Positions 10,291 to 18,826 of a DNA stretch of 64,000 bases are shown piece after piece. The first letter of the stretch is position 1. Every line of letters starts with the position of its first letter. Origin of the DNA: Ktedonospora formicarum (GTDB lineage: Bacteria > Chloroflexota > Ktedonobacteria > Ktedonobacterales > Ktedonobacteraceae); the NCBI RefSeq assembly GCF_016587355.1, contig NZ_BNJF01000001.1, positions 1,984,001-2,048,000 on the forward strand, in the 5' to 3' direction. Both the position numbers and the translations under genes were made by a program. The notes beneath the pieces were generated by a model. It was given only the letters and a program-made list of their open reading frames with translations, made no database searches and was not told where the DNA came from.

Positions 10291-11613
10291 ATGCATGCCG
10301 ATACAAACATAGATGAGCATACTCATCCACCAATAAACACCTCTACCTCCAACACAACGGAAGTGTCCAGGCTCTGGCGGAATCGCAATTTTGTCTTACT
10401 CGCGACGGCGCAAGGCATCTCCAACATAGGCGACTTTTTTTTCACCACGACGCTCTTGGTCTGGATATTTGATCTAACACACCAGGCGGCGGCGGTTGGT
10501 AGCATCTGGATTGCGGAATACGCGCCAATATTCCTTATAGGGCCAATCGCAGGTGTCTTTGTAGACCGTTGGAACAGACGCCACACAATGCTCATTGCCG
10601 ATCTCGTACGAGTAGGCTTGACGCTACTCCCACTTCTAGTAGCGGGTGCCTTACGTCTTCCTATCATTTACATAAGCGTCTTCGCTCTGGGAGCCTTCTC
10701 ACGCTTCTTCGCGCCAGCCAAGGCAGGGCTACTACAGGTCATTGTGCCAGAAGAGCAGAGGGGTCAGGCGGCATCCGTAAGCCAAACCATGATGGCGATA
10801 TCCTTTATTCTGGGTCCAGCCATCGCCACACCTGTCTATACGCTGGCAGGGCCTACCGTCGCCCTGATAATCAACGCGCTATCCTTCGGCGCCTCTGCGC
10901 TCTGCATCGGCCTGATTCGGGTTCGCCGCGAACTCGCCCATCCCTATGCCTTCAAGTCACAAGAACAAGCTGCCAAGCAAGGCATCAATCTGGTAGTGAA
11001 TGAATTTAAGGATGGCCTGGGTTTTGTTTTTAAGACACGCACCCTTCTGGTTCTCATCTTTACGTCATTACTTGCCATGTTAGGTGCTGGAGCCCTCAAT
11101 ACACTCGATATTGTCTTTGTTGAACAACGCCTGCACGCTCCAACGACTCTCTATGGTTCATTGATGGCTGTTGGCGGAATTGGCACCCTGGCAGGGGCGG
11201 TTATATGTGGCCTACTTGCGAAGAAGCTCAGGCCACAATGGCTCGTCTCAGGAGGAATCGCACTTCTCGGTCTAGGGCTGGTTGTCTACTCCTATCAGAC
11301 TGTTTTCCTTGCCGCCCTGATTCTAAACTTTCTGCTCGGCATACCCCAGGCGGGGCTCAACATTGGTTTTGGACCTCTGGTCACAAACGTGACACCACGA
11401 GCAATGATGGGGCGTGTGATGTCTGTCATTGAGACAGGCATGTTTGGCTTCAGCCTGCTCTCTGCCACACTGGCAAGCACGCTAGGTCAGTTTATCCGTG
11501 TTGACATACTATTCGGTATATGCGGCGGTCTGGTGGGAGTCGCTGGCCTAATCAGTCTGTTCCTCTTTCCCAGATCAGATAAACAGCTCTCATCTGCCGA
11601 TAGTTCTCTATAG
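10291..11613 (+). CDS. MFS transporter
   Basis: A 440-residue major facilitator superfamily protein of the multidrug/enterobactin-exporter-like group (MFS_3). After a hydrophilic N-terminus it has about 12 membrane helices. RNFVLLATAQGISNIGD marks helix 1 and VDRWNRRHTMLIADLVR the conserved cytosolic loop between helices 2 and 3. The ATG at 10291 has AAGGA about 10 bases upstream. It probably exports a small molecule by proton antiport; the substrate cannot be read from sequence. It lies downstream of the ArsR-type regulator, which may control it. Its stop codon lies in the 14-base palindrome TTCTCTATAGAGAA. Confidence 0.88.
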   Translation: MHADTNIDEHTHPPINTSTSNTTEVSRLWRNRNFVLLATAQGISNIGDFFFTTTLLVWIFDLTHQAAAVGSIWIAEYAPIFLIGPIAGVFVDRWNRRHTMLIADLVRVGLTLLPLLVAGALRLPIIYISVFALGAFSRFFAPAKAGLLQVIVPEEQRGQAASVSQTMMAISFILGPAIATPVYTLAGPTVALIINALSFGASALCIGLIRVRRELAHPYAFKSQEQAAKQGINLVVNEFKDGLGFVFKTRTLLVLIFTSLLAMLGAGALNTLDIVFVEQRLHAPTTLYGSLMAVGGIGTLAGAVICGLLAKKLRPQWLVSGGIALLGLGLVVYSYQTVFLAALILNFLLGIPQAGLNIGFGPLVTNVTPRAMMGRVMSVIETGMFGFSLLSATLASTLGQFIRVDILFGICGGLVGVAGLISLFLFPRSDKQLSSADSSL

Positions 11614-11680
11614 AGAAAGCTATATAGAGAAGCAAACCTATCATATACTATAATCACATCTTTTTAAAGGAGACTATCAA

Positions 11681-12784
11681 ATGAGTGATATTCGTTTACA
11701 ACGCATGGCAAAAGTGCTGGTCAATTATTCGATTAGTGTTAAAAAAGGTGATCGAGTAGCGATAATGGCTCAACCTCAGGCAGCGCCACTCATACGCGAA
11801 ATCGTGCGCGAAGCCCTACACGCAGGCGGGCACCCCGAAACCTTTGTAAGCCTGCCCGGCATCAATGAAATCCTGCTAAAAGAGGGCTCGGATGAGCAAA
11901 TTCAGTACATCCCCAACAGCTATCGCCAGACCTTTGAAGAATTCGAGACCTTCATCAGTATTGAGAGCTCAGACAATACAAAAGGCTTGAGTGGGGTCGA
12001 TACCTCACGTATGGCCTTGTTACAACAGTCTCGTCGCGAAATTATTGGTAACTATATGAAACGCTCAGCGGATGGATCGCTACGGTGGAATATCTGTATG
12101 TTCCCCACATCCGCCTATGCTCAGGACGCCGATATGTCCTTGAGCGACTTCGAGGAATTTGTCTATAAAGCGTGCAAACTCAACGACGAAGATCCCGTGG
12201 CGAGTTGGCAAGAACTTTCACGCCAACAGCAGCGCTATGTCGAGTGGCTCAAAGGGAAGCGTAGCATCCACGTCATAGGCAAAGACACAGATCTAACCCT
12301 CTCTATTGAGGGGCGTAGCTTCATCAATGATGATGGCAAGAAGAATTTCCCAGGTGGCGAGTTCTTTACCAGCCCCATCGAGACATCGGCTAATGGTTAT
12401 ATTCGTTACAGTTTCCCGGCAGCAGTCAACGGGCGCTCCGTTGAGGATGTTCGCCTACGTTTTGAAAATGGCGTCGTCGTTGAGGCTACAGCCGCGCAAG
12501 GACAAGACTATCTGGAGAAGATGCTCAGCCTGGACGAAGGGGCACGCCGCCTGGGCGAGTTTGCCTTCGGCAACAACCGCGATGTAGATCGCTGTATCAA
12601 AAATATCCTCTTCGATGAGAAGATGGGAGGCACAATCCACCTCGCGCTTGGCAATGGTTTCCCCGAAGTTGGCGGCAAGAATATGTCAGCACTTCACTGG
12701 GACATGGTATGCGATCTCCGCCAGGGAAGTGAGATCCGTATCGATGGAGAACTCTTCAGCAAAGACGGACAGTTTGTCTTCTAA
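11681..12784 (+). CDS. M29 family aminopeptidase
   Basis: A 367-residue thermophilic-type metallo-aminopeptidase of family M29 (AmpS/AmpT/PepS). Family members are cytosolic exopeptidases with two metal ions. Visible family segments include the N-terminal QRMAKVLVNYSISVKKGDRV, the metal-ligand region FPGGEFFTSPIE (conserved Glu), and the C-terminal HLALGNGFPEVGGKN followed by HWDMVCDL, where His and Asp act as ligands. The start is supported by AAAGGAG seven bases upstream and TATAAT at 11649-11654. A very stable terminator follows the stop, so it is probably monocistronic. Confidence 0.92.
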   Translation: MSDIRLQRMAKVLVNYSISVKKGDRVAIMAQPQAAPLIREIVREALHAGGHPETFVSLPGINEILLKEGSDEQIQYIPNSYRQTFEEFETFISIESSDNTKGLSGVDTSRMALLQQSRREIIGNYMKRSADGSLRWNICMFPTSAYAQDADMSLSDFEEFVYKACKLNDEDPVASWQELSRQQQRYVEWLKGKRSIHVIGKDTDLTLSIEGRSFINDDGKKNFPGGEFFTSPIETSANGYIRYSFPAAVNGRSVEDVRLRFENGVVVEATAAQGQDYLEKMLSLDEGARRLGEFAFGNNRDVDRCIKNILFDEKMGGTIHLALGNGFPEVGGKNMSALHWDMVCDLRQGSEIRIDGELFSKDGQFVF

Positions 12785-12798
12785 CTTGTATAGATTCT

Positions 12799-12862
12799 CC
12801 AGACACAGAGAGGCGCGGATGCTTCACATGACTGTGAAGCATCCGCGCCTCTCTGTGTCTGG
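12799..12862. terminator. Bidirectional terminator, 30-base arms
   Basis: Inverted repeat CCAGACACAGAGAGGCGCGG and on to CACA, a four-base loop, then the full complement. It separates the convergent M29 aminopeptidase and greA genes. Confidence 0.88.
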
Positions 12863-12871
12863 CTTAGAGTG

Positions 12872-13390
12872 CTACTCATACATAGAAGTGATGGAGAGGA
12901 TGGAATAGCTGGTTACGCCACCAGGTGTTGTCACACTCACCTCATCACCCTCTTTATGGCCCATCAAAGCCTTACCAACGGGCGACTGATCGGAGATGAG
13001 ACCCGACTTGGGGTCCGCTTCATAGGTCTCAACGATCTTGAACACGCGCTTCGCGCCGCTCTCGCTCTCTAGTTCGACCTTCATGCCAATACGAACAGTG
13101 CCATCATGTTGCACCAGGGACTCTGGTGTCAGTACCTCAGCAACTGCAAGCAAGTGCTCAAGCTCGATAATCTCACCCTCTACTTTTGCTTGCTCGTTCT
13201 TGGCATCCTCATACGCGCTGCTCTCACTGATATCGCCGGCCTCTTTTGCTTCATGCACATAATCGGCAGCTTCTCTGCGCTTGACAGTAAGTAAGAGCTC
13301 CAGGCGCGCTTTCTTTTTGGCATAGCCTTCAGGGGTCAGGCGATAGATCTTTCGCTCTGAATTCGTTTCACTCTGCCCACCAATACTCAT
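12872..13390 (-). CDS. greA: Transcription elongation factor GreA/GreB family
   Basis: Rescues backtracked RNA polymerase by stimulating transcript cleavage. The 172-residue protein has an N-terminal coiled coil (about 20-90) with acidic tip residues in the segment GDISESSAYEDAKNEQAKVE, matching the DxxE region that reaches into the polymerase secondary channel. The C-terminal FKBP-like domain has RIGMKVELESE and SPVGKALMGHKEGDEV. The ATG at 13390 is preferred over the one at 13420 because AGGAGG lies eight bases upstream. It is convergent with the aminopeptidase gene. Confidence 0.94.
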   Translation of the reverse strand: MSIGGQSETNSERKIYRLTPEGYAKKKARLELLLTVKRREAADYVHEAKEAGDISESSAYEDAKNEQAKVEGEIIELEHLLAVAEVLTPESLVQHDGTVRIGMKVELESESGAKRVFKIVETYEADPKSGLISDQSPVGKALMGHKEGDEVSVTTPGGVTSYSILSITSMYE

Positions 13391-14051
13391 TGTAAATTCC
13401 TCCTGGTATCGCGAATTCAACCAATTAGCCGGTTTACTCCAGATACCCGCCTCAAAGTTTTTTTATGAAAAACGCTATTCTTAGTCTCTTTTACATTACA
13501 ATCCCCATACAATCCTCGCGCGCCATCCCAGGACCTCTCTGGTATACATATCGAAAGGTAATGCCTCTCTCTCCACCCCTGGCGAACCACCAGTTATCTC
13601 TTTTTTGGAAAAGAGGGTTGAATATGCAGACAGCCAGTTTGCGTTGTCTTCTTTTCTACGAAGATACCACAATACCCTGTTGCCAATGCCATTTTTCTAC
13701 TTTTTTCTCGAGGCGACATGTTTCGCTGTGTTTCCCAAAAAAAGCTGCGTGTGGGACCCGTATGCCTCCAGGCCATAGAGAGAAACACGCGCTCTCCTCT
13801 TCTGACAGTCAGCAGAAACAATAGGTGTCCAAACACATGAAGGTGATTATACGTTGTGAAAATCACAACGTCAAGTAATTTCTTGACAAATTTTCACTAT
13901 TCTGGAGCGTTCTTGTATATTTCACCTCGTATATATATTACTCATGTTTACACGCTTGTGCACAACTGGCAACAGGAGCGCCCGGAAGCCATACTTCCTC
14001 ATGATCAGATCATCAAGCGGTCAGGCATATTCTAATGAGAGACAAACACTA
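13391..14051. other. Gene-free stretch with an operator-like palindrome
   Basis: About 660 bases without a convincing gene. Open frames on either strand lack ribosome binding sites and family features. At 13851-13871 is a perfect 9-base inverted repeat ACGTTGTGA-AAA-TCACAACGT, followed by TTGACA at 13883-13888 and a very AT-rich segment (13900-13945). It could be a regulatory site or the promoter of an unannotated RNA; I cannot say which. Confidence 0.4.
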
Positions 14052-14606
14052 TCAAGCCGACACAAAACGAAAAAGCTTGGTATCGCAAACCGCGCATCTC
14101 CCGACCAGGGCAGCACGCCCGTTTTTTGTGACTGAGCGCTCAGGAGAGAGCATTGTCTGTTTCTGACGGCACTTGACACAGTAAGCGACTTCTAAGATGG
14201 CTTCTACTTTATCAGCTTGCGTTGGTGCATTGGAGGCATCCCCCTTTACTTCAGACCTCTCTTCGCTCGTCTCCTGTATGACTGGTACCTGGACTTGCTC
14301 CAAGGGAGCCTTAGGTAAGGTCGTAACGGGCGTCCGCGTAAATATATCCTCCACACTCTCCAGTGGTGCCTCTTTTGTAATTGTAGGCTTCTCGTCGGAT
14401 GTTTCCAGTGAATGGATCCCAGGATATTCTTGGGGTGAGACAACTTCGTTGACGCGAGGTGGCAAGGTAATAACCTCATCGCTCTCATTTCTGCTCCGCC
14501 GCATGCGCGCTTTCTGGAAGAGGCCGAATAACACACACAACACAATAACAACAACAGCAAGCACCCAACCAAGGCTTTTACGCAAGGTGATTTGAGCTTG
14601 GCGCAT
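14052..14606 (-). CDS. Membrane-anchored protein with DUF5679 zinc ribbon
   Basis: A 184-residue protein. Residues 8-31 form one membrane helix (LGWVLAVVVIVLCVLFGLF), followed by a basic stop (QKARMRRSR) and a low-complexity linker rich in Thr, Val and Glu. The last 50 residues are a DUF5679 domain with two Cys pairs, YCVKC and RCAVC, separated by the typical KNGRAAL segment; it should bind zinc. The function of DUF5679 is not known. AAGGAGG eight bases upstream of the ATG at 14606 sets the start. It is divergent from the PanC-like gene with a 170-base gap. Confidence 0.85.
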   Translation of the reverse strand: MRQAQITLRKSLGWVLAVVVIVLCVLFGLFQKARMRRSRNESDEVITLPPRVNEVVSPQEYPGIHSLETSDEKPTITKEAPLESVEDIFTRTPVTTLPKAPLEQVQVPVIQETSEERSEVKGDASNAPTQADKVEAILEVAYCVKCRQKQTMLSPERSVTKNGRAALVGRCAVCDTKLFRFVSA

Positions 14607-14777
14607 AGGAAAACCTCCTTGAGAAATGTGAGCGGTACATTAGAGTATGACACGTTACCCACTTTTATACGATACGTTTAGCACACTACGGAATGTACTC
14701 AAGCCAGGATATCAATAACGGCTTGTCAGAGCACAACGATAAAGCTGGCTTGTCTTCTTATTGTAGGAAACGACTTT

Positions 14778-15650
14778 ATGCGCGTTATAGAGAACCTTGA
14801 CGAAATGATCCAGACGGCTCGTGGCTGGTTAACTCGCGGAAGCGTTGGCTTCGTTCCTATTATGAATGGGCCAAGCTTACACGCAGGGCACCGAGCGCTG
14901 CTCTCAACCATCCGAGAACATTGCGAGATCACAGTAGTATGTTTACTGCGCACACCGCTCCTCTTTGATGCTAGTAGCGATGAACCTGACACTACTCACG
15001 GTCCTGAAGCCGATCCTTGCTTACTCGCGGACAGCGATATCGATGTACTTTTCATGCCGCGACATGAAGAACTCTTTCCGCCTGACTTCGCGACCCCTAT
15101 CGATATCATTGGCCCGATGCGAGATCCATTACTGAACTTTAATAACAATCCTGGTGCTTTACGCGAGTTCGCAACTATCTTCGGTCTGCTTCTACTTATT
15201 GTACGACCAGATATCACATTCCTAGGACAGAAAGACGCCCAACAGGCTGCAATTATACATAAAATTATACATGATTTACACATTGATGTAAGCTTACATA
15301 TCATTCCCACCACGCGCGAGAAAAACGGCCTCGCCACGAGCAGTCGAAATACGCTCCTGACGGAGGTAGAACGTAACGCAGCGACAGTGCTCTACTACAG
15401 CCTTTTGCAATGTAAGCAACACATCGAACAAGGCGAACACATGGCTCTCTCTCTGGCCCAAATCGTGCGCCGAGAAATCGCAAATAACCCATACGTTGAG
15501 CTACTCAATCTGGCAATCTGTGATCCCAGGTCACTTCAGCCATATGAGCGAGTAATGCCAGGGACACTTTTTGCTCTTAAGGCCCGTGTTGGCTCATACT
15601 ACTTCATCGACAATATCTTATGGATGCCCGATGGAAATTGGCGTTTATAG
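14778..15650 (+). CDS. panC: Divergent pantoate--beta-alanine ligase (PanC family)
   Basis: A 290-residue protein matching PanC end to end. PanC joins pantoate and beta-alanine with ATP to give pantothenate. The N-terminal GFVPIM leads to an HxGH nucleotide-binding motif (HAGH, residues about 37-40) with three extra residues (NGP) before it. ITFLGQKDAQQAAII matches the pantoate-binding GQKD block, and NGLATSSRN matches the KMSKS-like GLAMSSRN loop. The region after HAGH that normally reads SIFVNPxQF is VCLLRTPLLF here, so part of the pocket is altered. It could be a true but diverged PanC or a paralogue with another acid or amine substrate. The start has AGGAAA upstream. Confidence 0.75.
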   Translation: MRVIENLDEMIQTARGWLTRGSVGFVPIMNGPSLHAGHRALLSTIREHCEITVVCLLRTPLLFDASSDEPDTTHGPEADPCLLADSDIDVLFMPRHEELFPPDFATPIDIIGPMRDPLLNFNNNPGALREFATIFGLLLLIVRPDITFLGQKDAQQAAIIHKIIHDLHIDVSLHIIPTTREKNGLATSSRNTLLTEVERNAATVLYYSLLQCKQHIEQGEHMALSLAQIVRREIANNPYVELLNLAICDPRSLQPYERVMPGTLFALKARVGSYYFIDNILWMPDGNWRL

Positions 15651-15703
15651 GCCAATAGGAATTTCATCTCACGCCAGGAAATCGCTCTTTTCACAGGCGA
15701 ACT

Positions 15704-15748
15704 CTCGCTCAAGGGTGCGTAAACCATTGGATAGGCCCCCTTGAGCGA
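15704..15748. terminator. Hairpin after panC-like gene
   Basis: TCGCTCAAGGG pairs with CCCTTGAGCGA across a 23-base loop, followed by TTATATA. Likely a terminator separating the panC-like gene from plsY. Confidence 0.55.
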
Positions 15749-15838
15749 TTATATACAGATGGAAATCAACAGGTCTCGGGAGAACAAAATCGCCCCTTAT
15801 ATGGCAGCACGTGTCTAGCAATTTTGATGTGTTCCATC

Positions 15839-15880
15839 TATAATGAGTCCGAGTATTCTGGCGGAGACTTTTCCCGCCAG
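15839..15880 (+). promoter_or_regulatory. Putative plsY promoter -10 and leader hairpin
   Basis: TATAAT at 15839-15844 with a weak -35 (TAGCAA) 17 bases upstream. The leader then folds as CTGGCGG...CCGCCAG (15858-15880) before the AGGAGA ribosome binding site. Confidence 0.45.
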
Positions 15881-15903
15881 CATTCATATTTTAGGAGACA
15901 CGA

Positions 15904-16587
15904 ATGCCTGCCATTATTCTTTCTAGTATCCTGATCGCTCTTATCGCCTATTTATGGGGCTCAATCCCCTCCGGTTACTGGCTAGGAAAAATCTTACGAG
16001 GCAAAGATTTTGATATACGCAACCATGGGAGTCGCAAGATTGGTGCCACCAATGTATTACGCACCCTTGGCAAAGGCCCCGCCGCAATCGTCTTCCTGGT
16101 TGATATCTCCAAAGGCGTTGGTCCAGCACTGGTGGCACTTCTCGTCCCTGCGCTCAATGCGGGTGGCTGGGGACCATCAATCGCTGGAATTCTGGCGCTC
16201 TTAGGGCATTGCTATCCGGTCTTTATTGGCTTCAAGGGAGGACGTGGGGTGTCAACTGGCGCGGGGGCACTGCTCATTATCTCACCCATTATCTTCCTGA
16301 TCAGCTTGATTGTGACCGCAATAACCATCGCGACATCCCGCTTCGTCTCGTTAGGCTCAATTCTGGGATCAGCTTGTATGCTTCTCTGTGGTGTTCTCTT
16401 CTTCGTGCTCACGCTCGCCAATCCAGCCTTCCCTATACATATTGGCATTCAGCAACTGCTCTTCCTGATTATCGCCCCCACCCTGGTTATTCTCTTCCAC
16501 ATCGATAACATCAAACGCCTCCTCTCAGGTACTGAACGCAAGATCGGGCAGCGCGTCGATACCAGCACAACCACACCAGCCCCCTAA
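15904..16587 (+). CDS. plsY: Glycerol-3-phosphate acyltransferase PlsY
   Basis: Integral membrane enzyme that transfers an acyl group from acyl-phosphate to glycerol-3-phosphate, the first acylation in phospholipid synthesis. The 227-residue product has the three PlsY motifs: GSIPSGYWLGK (residues about 20-30), NHGSRKIGATNVLRTLG (about 40-56) and the glycine-rich loop GHCYPVFIGFKGGRGVSTG. About six to seven membrane helices are visible. The ATG at 15904 follows AGGAGA. With pgsA convergent across a shared terminator, two early phospholipid genes sit side by side but on opposite strands. Confidence 0.95.
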   Translation: MPAIILSSILIALIAYLWGSIPSGYWLGKILRGKDFDIRNHGSRKIGATNVLRTLGKGPAAIVFLVDISKGVGPALVALLVPALNAGGWGPSIAGILALLGHCYPVFIGFKGGRGVSTGAGALLIISPIIFLISLIVTAITIATSRFVSLGSILGSACMLLCGVLFFVLTLANPAFPIHIGIQQLLFLIIAPTLVILFHIDNIKRLLSGTERKIGQRVDTSTTTPAP

Positions 16588-16663
16588 TCCCCTCTCCCTC
16601 ATCCACATATGAAGTCAATTTCGCTTCCTTGCTCATTTCAAAGGTTTTAAATATCTAAAAAAA

Positions 16664-16714
16664 GCATATGATAGTGGCTGAACCGCCGAAGGCAATCCAG
16701 CCACTATCATATGC
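16664..16714. terminator. Bidirectional terminator between plsY and pgsA
   Basis: Perfect 17-base arms (GCATATGATAGTGGCTG) with a 17-base loop. An A run on the left gives a T run for the minus-strand transcript, so it is a strong pgsA terminator and a possible one for plsY. Confidence 0.88.
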
Positions 16715-16789
16715 CATCCTGTTAACCACCAGAGGCAGGGAGAAGCCCTGAACGGGAGAGAGAACCGCCCTCAACGACTTCTCATGTTA

Positions 16790-17404
16790 TTAGTCCTTCT
16801 TGGCCTCAGTACGAAAGATGGGGAGCGCCCCAACAGTATATTCAATCCCGGAGAAAATAGTCCAGATAGTCGCCAGGATCAAGAGTACATCACCTACCAG
16901 GAGTAGCAATTCATTGAAGACCAGAGTTTGGCTGTCGAATGTAAGCATCCAGGGAAAGAGCGAAAGTAGATGTGCGCCCAACCCCTTCGCCAGCAACACC
17001 ACGCCAATCGCAACAAGCGTAATAAACGTCTTCTGCTTGCCCCACTTACCTGCTGGTATAACCTTACCCTGCGCCGCAGCAACCGAGCGCAGGCCCGAAA
17101 CCAGAAACTCACGCGTCACGATGATAAAAACAATCCAGGGCGAGACCAGCCCCACTGCCTGCAAAGCAATCAGTATAGCCACCACAAACACTTTATCCGC
17201 AGTGAGATCAAGAAAAACACCTAGCGAAGAGACTAGATTATAGCGCCGCGCAAGATATCCGTCGAAATAGTCAGTGAACGCGGAGAGCGCGAAGAGCACA
17301 GTGCCCACCAGATAGGCCCATTGCTGATTGACCAGGATTAATATAAACACAATGACGGTAGAGATCAGTCGACTGATACTCAATATATTGGGAACATTCC
17401 GCAT
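16790..17404 (-). CDS. pgsA: CDP-diacylglycerol--glycerol-3-phosphate 3-phosphatidyltransferase
   Basis: Membrane enzyme making phosphatidylglycerol phosphate, precursor of phosphatidylglycerol and cardiolipin. The CDP-alcohol phosphatidyltransferase signature is complete: D45, D48, G49, A52, R53, G62, D66 and D70, within TDYFDGYLARR and GVFLDLTADK. About five to six membrane helices and a length of 204 residues fit PgsA. GAGGTG lies eight bases before the ATG at 17404. It follows the Trm11-like gene on the same strand with a 64-base gap, so co-transcription is possible. Confidence 0.95.
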   Translation of the reverse strand: MRNVPNILSISRLISTVIVFILILVNQQWAYLVGTVLFALSAFTDYFDGYLARRYNLVSSLGVFLDLTADKVFVVAILIALQAVGLVSPWIVFIIVTREFLVSGLRSVAAAQGKVIPAGKWGKQKTFITLVAIGVVLLAKGLGAHLLSLFPWMLTFDSQTLVFNELLLLVGDVLLILATIWTIFSGIEYTVGALPIFRTEAKKD

Positions 17405-17468
17405 CTAATACACCTCAATATCAGCTTAATTTGTTTTCCGCCGAGAGGGAGATGCTGGTTGAGGAGGC

Positions 17469-18506
17469 CTATTCAGCCACCGCAACCAGAATATCACGCT
17501 TCTTGATGACACGATCTACGGCATGGGTAAATTGGCTATACGGTGACTCATTAAGGATACGCAAACGAGTGTTGGTTTGTATCACATCTATCAGCGCGGC
17601 TCGCTCAACGCGTGTAGCATTCCATGCCAGAGCCAGCGTTCCCCCTGGTAACAACATACGTTCCCAAACGGGAAGGGCCTGCCGCAAGAGATTTGAAAGC
17701 TCGCCAAAATGCTGAATGCCATAGGGAAGATCACCAACAATAGCATGCATATGTGGTCCCCCCTGTATCTCACGCATATGTGAGGTCGCCTCGATGGTAT
17801 TCCCATGGGCCAGGACCAGCGAACGTATATCCTCCAGAGATGAACGTGTGATCTTCTGCCCTTTGCGTCCTATCTCAAACTGATAACGGCGTCCAGCCTT
17901 ACGCCCACGCTCATCAACTTCTTTAAAAGGAAAACCCTCACCGGTTAAATACTGGCGAATGTAGCCTGCTGTAGTCTCGACGTCCTGGCGTTGCATCTCA
18001 ATACCAAAAGCGTCGTAACCAGCCGCAAGCGCCAGAAAAAGCGTGGTGCCACCTCCAGCCAGGGGATCTAGTACGCGTAGACGCTCGTTGTATTTCTCGG
18101 CGTAAGCTCCAGCAAAAATCGCAACGTTGAGCAACACGCGCGTGAAAAGCTCATTCGTTTTCCCTTTATAGCGTCTCGCCTCGGCAATCTCATATGGCAG
18201 AAACGGAGTAAATGGCGAGGCAAGGGGGTGTAATAGGGGTCCCTCAACTTCTCCTATCCGCTCATAATAGACATAGATCTCGCTGGTCGCACCCAGGCGC
18301 CCCAGAATGTTCAGAGAGTCGGGCGTAAGAGCTGTCTCCTCTGAAAACTCAGCCAGCACATACCCTTGTCCAGCCAAGTGTATGATTTCCGCGCTAACAA
18401 TATTCTTCCTTAGCGGGCTGGTCAGCAATTCAGGCAGAGCGAGAGCATCCGCCATATGCATGTATTGTGTACTACGTTGTGGCGTAATCTTTAAAGCAAG
18501 TTTCAT
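17469..18506 (-). CDS. Trm11-like SAM-dependent RNA methyltransferase
   Basis: A 345-residue class I methyltransferase. The catalytic half (about 140-340) has motif I as VLDPLAGGGTTLFLALAAGY, an acidic residue after strand 2 (FGIEMQRQD), and motif IV as VGDLPYGIQHF, a variant of the N/DPPY motif of amino-methyltransferases in the Trm11/TrmG10 (tRNA guanosine N2) group. The N-terminal 130 residues are unlike THUMP by eye. I infer a tRNA or rRNA guanine-N2 methyltransferase; the target is not known. An extended -10 (TGCTATACT) ends about eight bases before the ATG, so the mRNA is probably leaderless. Confidence 0.78.
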   Translation of the reverse strand: MKLALKITPQRSTQYMHMADALALPELLTSPLRKNIVSAEIIHLAGQGYVLAEFSEETALTPDSLNILGRLGATSEIYVYYERIGEVEGPLLHPLASPFTPFLPYEIAEARRYKGKTNELFTRVLLNVAIFAGAYAEKYNERLRVLDPLAGGGTTLFLALAAGYDAFGIEMQRQDVETTAGYIRQYLTGEGFPFKEVDERGRKAGRRYQFEIGRKGQKITRSSLEDIRSLVLAHGNTIEATSHMREIQGGPHMHAIVGDLPYGIQHFGELSNLLRQALPVWERMLLPGGTLALAWNATRVERAALIDVIQTNTRLRILNESPYSQFTHAVDRVIKKRDILVAVAE

Positions 18507-18519
18507 AAGCGCCAGTATA
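18507..18519 (-). promoter_or_regulatory. Extended -10 promoter giving a leaderless transcript
   Basis: Minus-strand TGCTATACT has its TATACT at 18514-18519; the expected start of transcription is at about 18507, the base before the ATG. No ribosome binding site is present. The -35 is poor (TTTTTA). Confidence 0.5.
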
Positions 18520-18826
18520 GCATAGCCTGCTTTTTATAAAAAGCGCATCTAACAAACTCTCTCAGTTCTTCGTTTAACTTCACCAGGGGTTTAGGAGCGC
18601 GAGCTCTTTAAAGGAGTTACGACATGTAATTGAGGCAGACAGGCAGCGGCCCATTGACATATAATATACTTTGGAGTAAGGGATTACAGGCATTGTCGCC
18701 ATCTACAGCAGAGTTTGACATATGTTAAAACTATCTCGAGAGATTACCAATCCTTTACAATAGGTAAGGACATATCAGAGCGATCAATCCACAAATCCAC
18801 ACATGTAGAAGGCTTGGAGGGCCGTC
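18520..18826. other. Divergent intergenic region
   Basis: About 300 bases between the Trm11-like gene and the NAD(P)HX repair gene. It holds TATAAT at 18660-18665 on the plus strand without a well-spaced -35, and the ribosome binding site TTGGAGG at its end. No gene or RNA is recognisable. Confidence 0.4.

Noticed and set aside
13465..13866. Overlapping open frames on both strands in the gene-free stretch after greA
   Set aside because: No ribosome binding sites, no recognisable domains, and a composition unlike the other genes.
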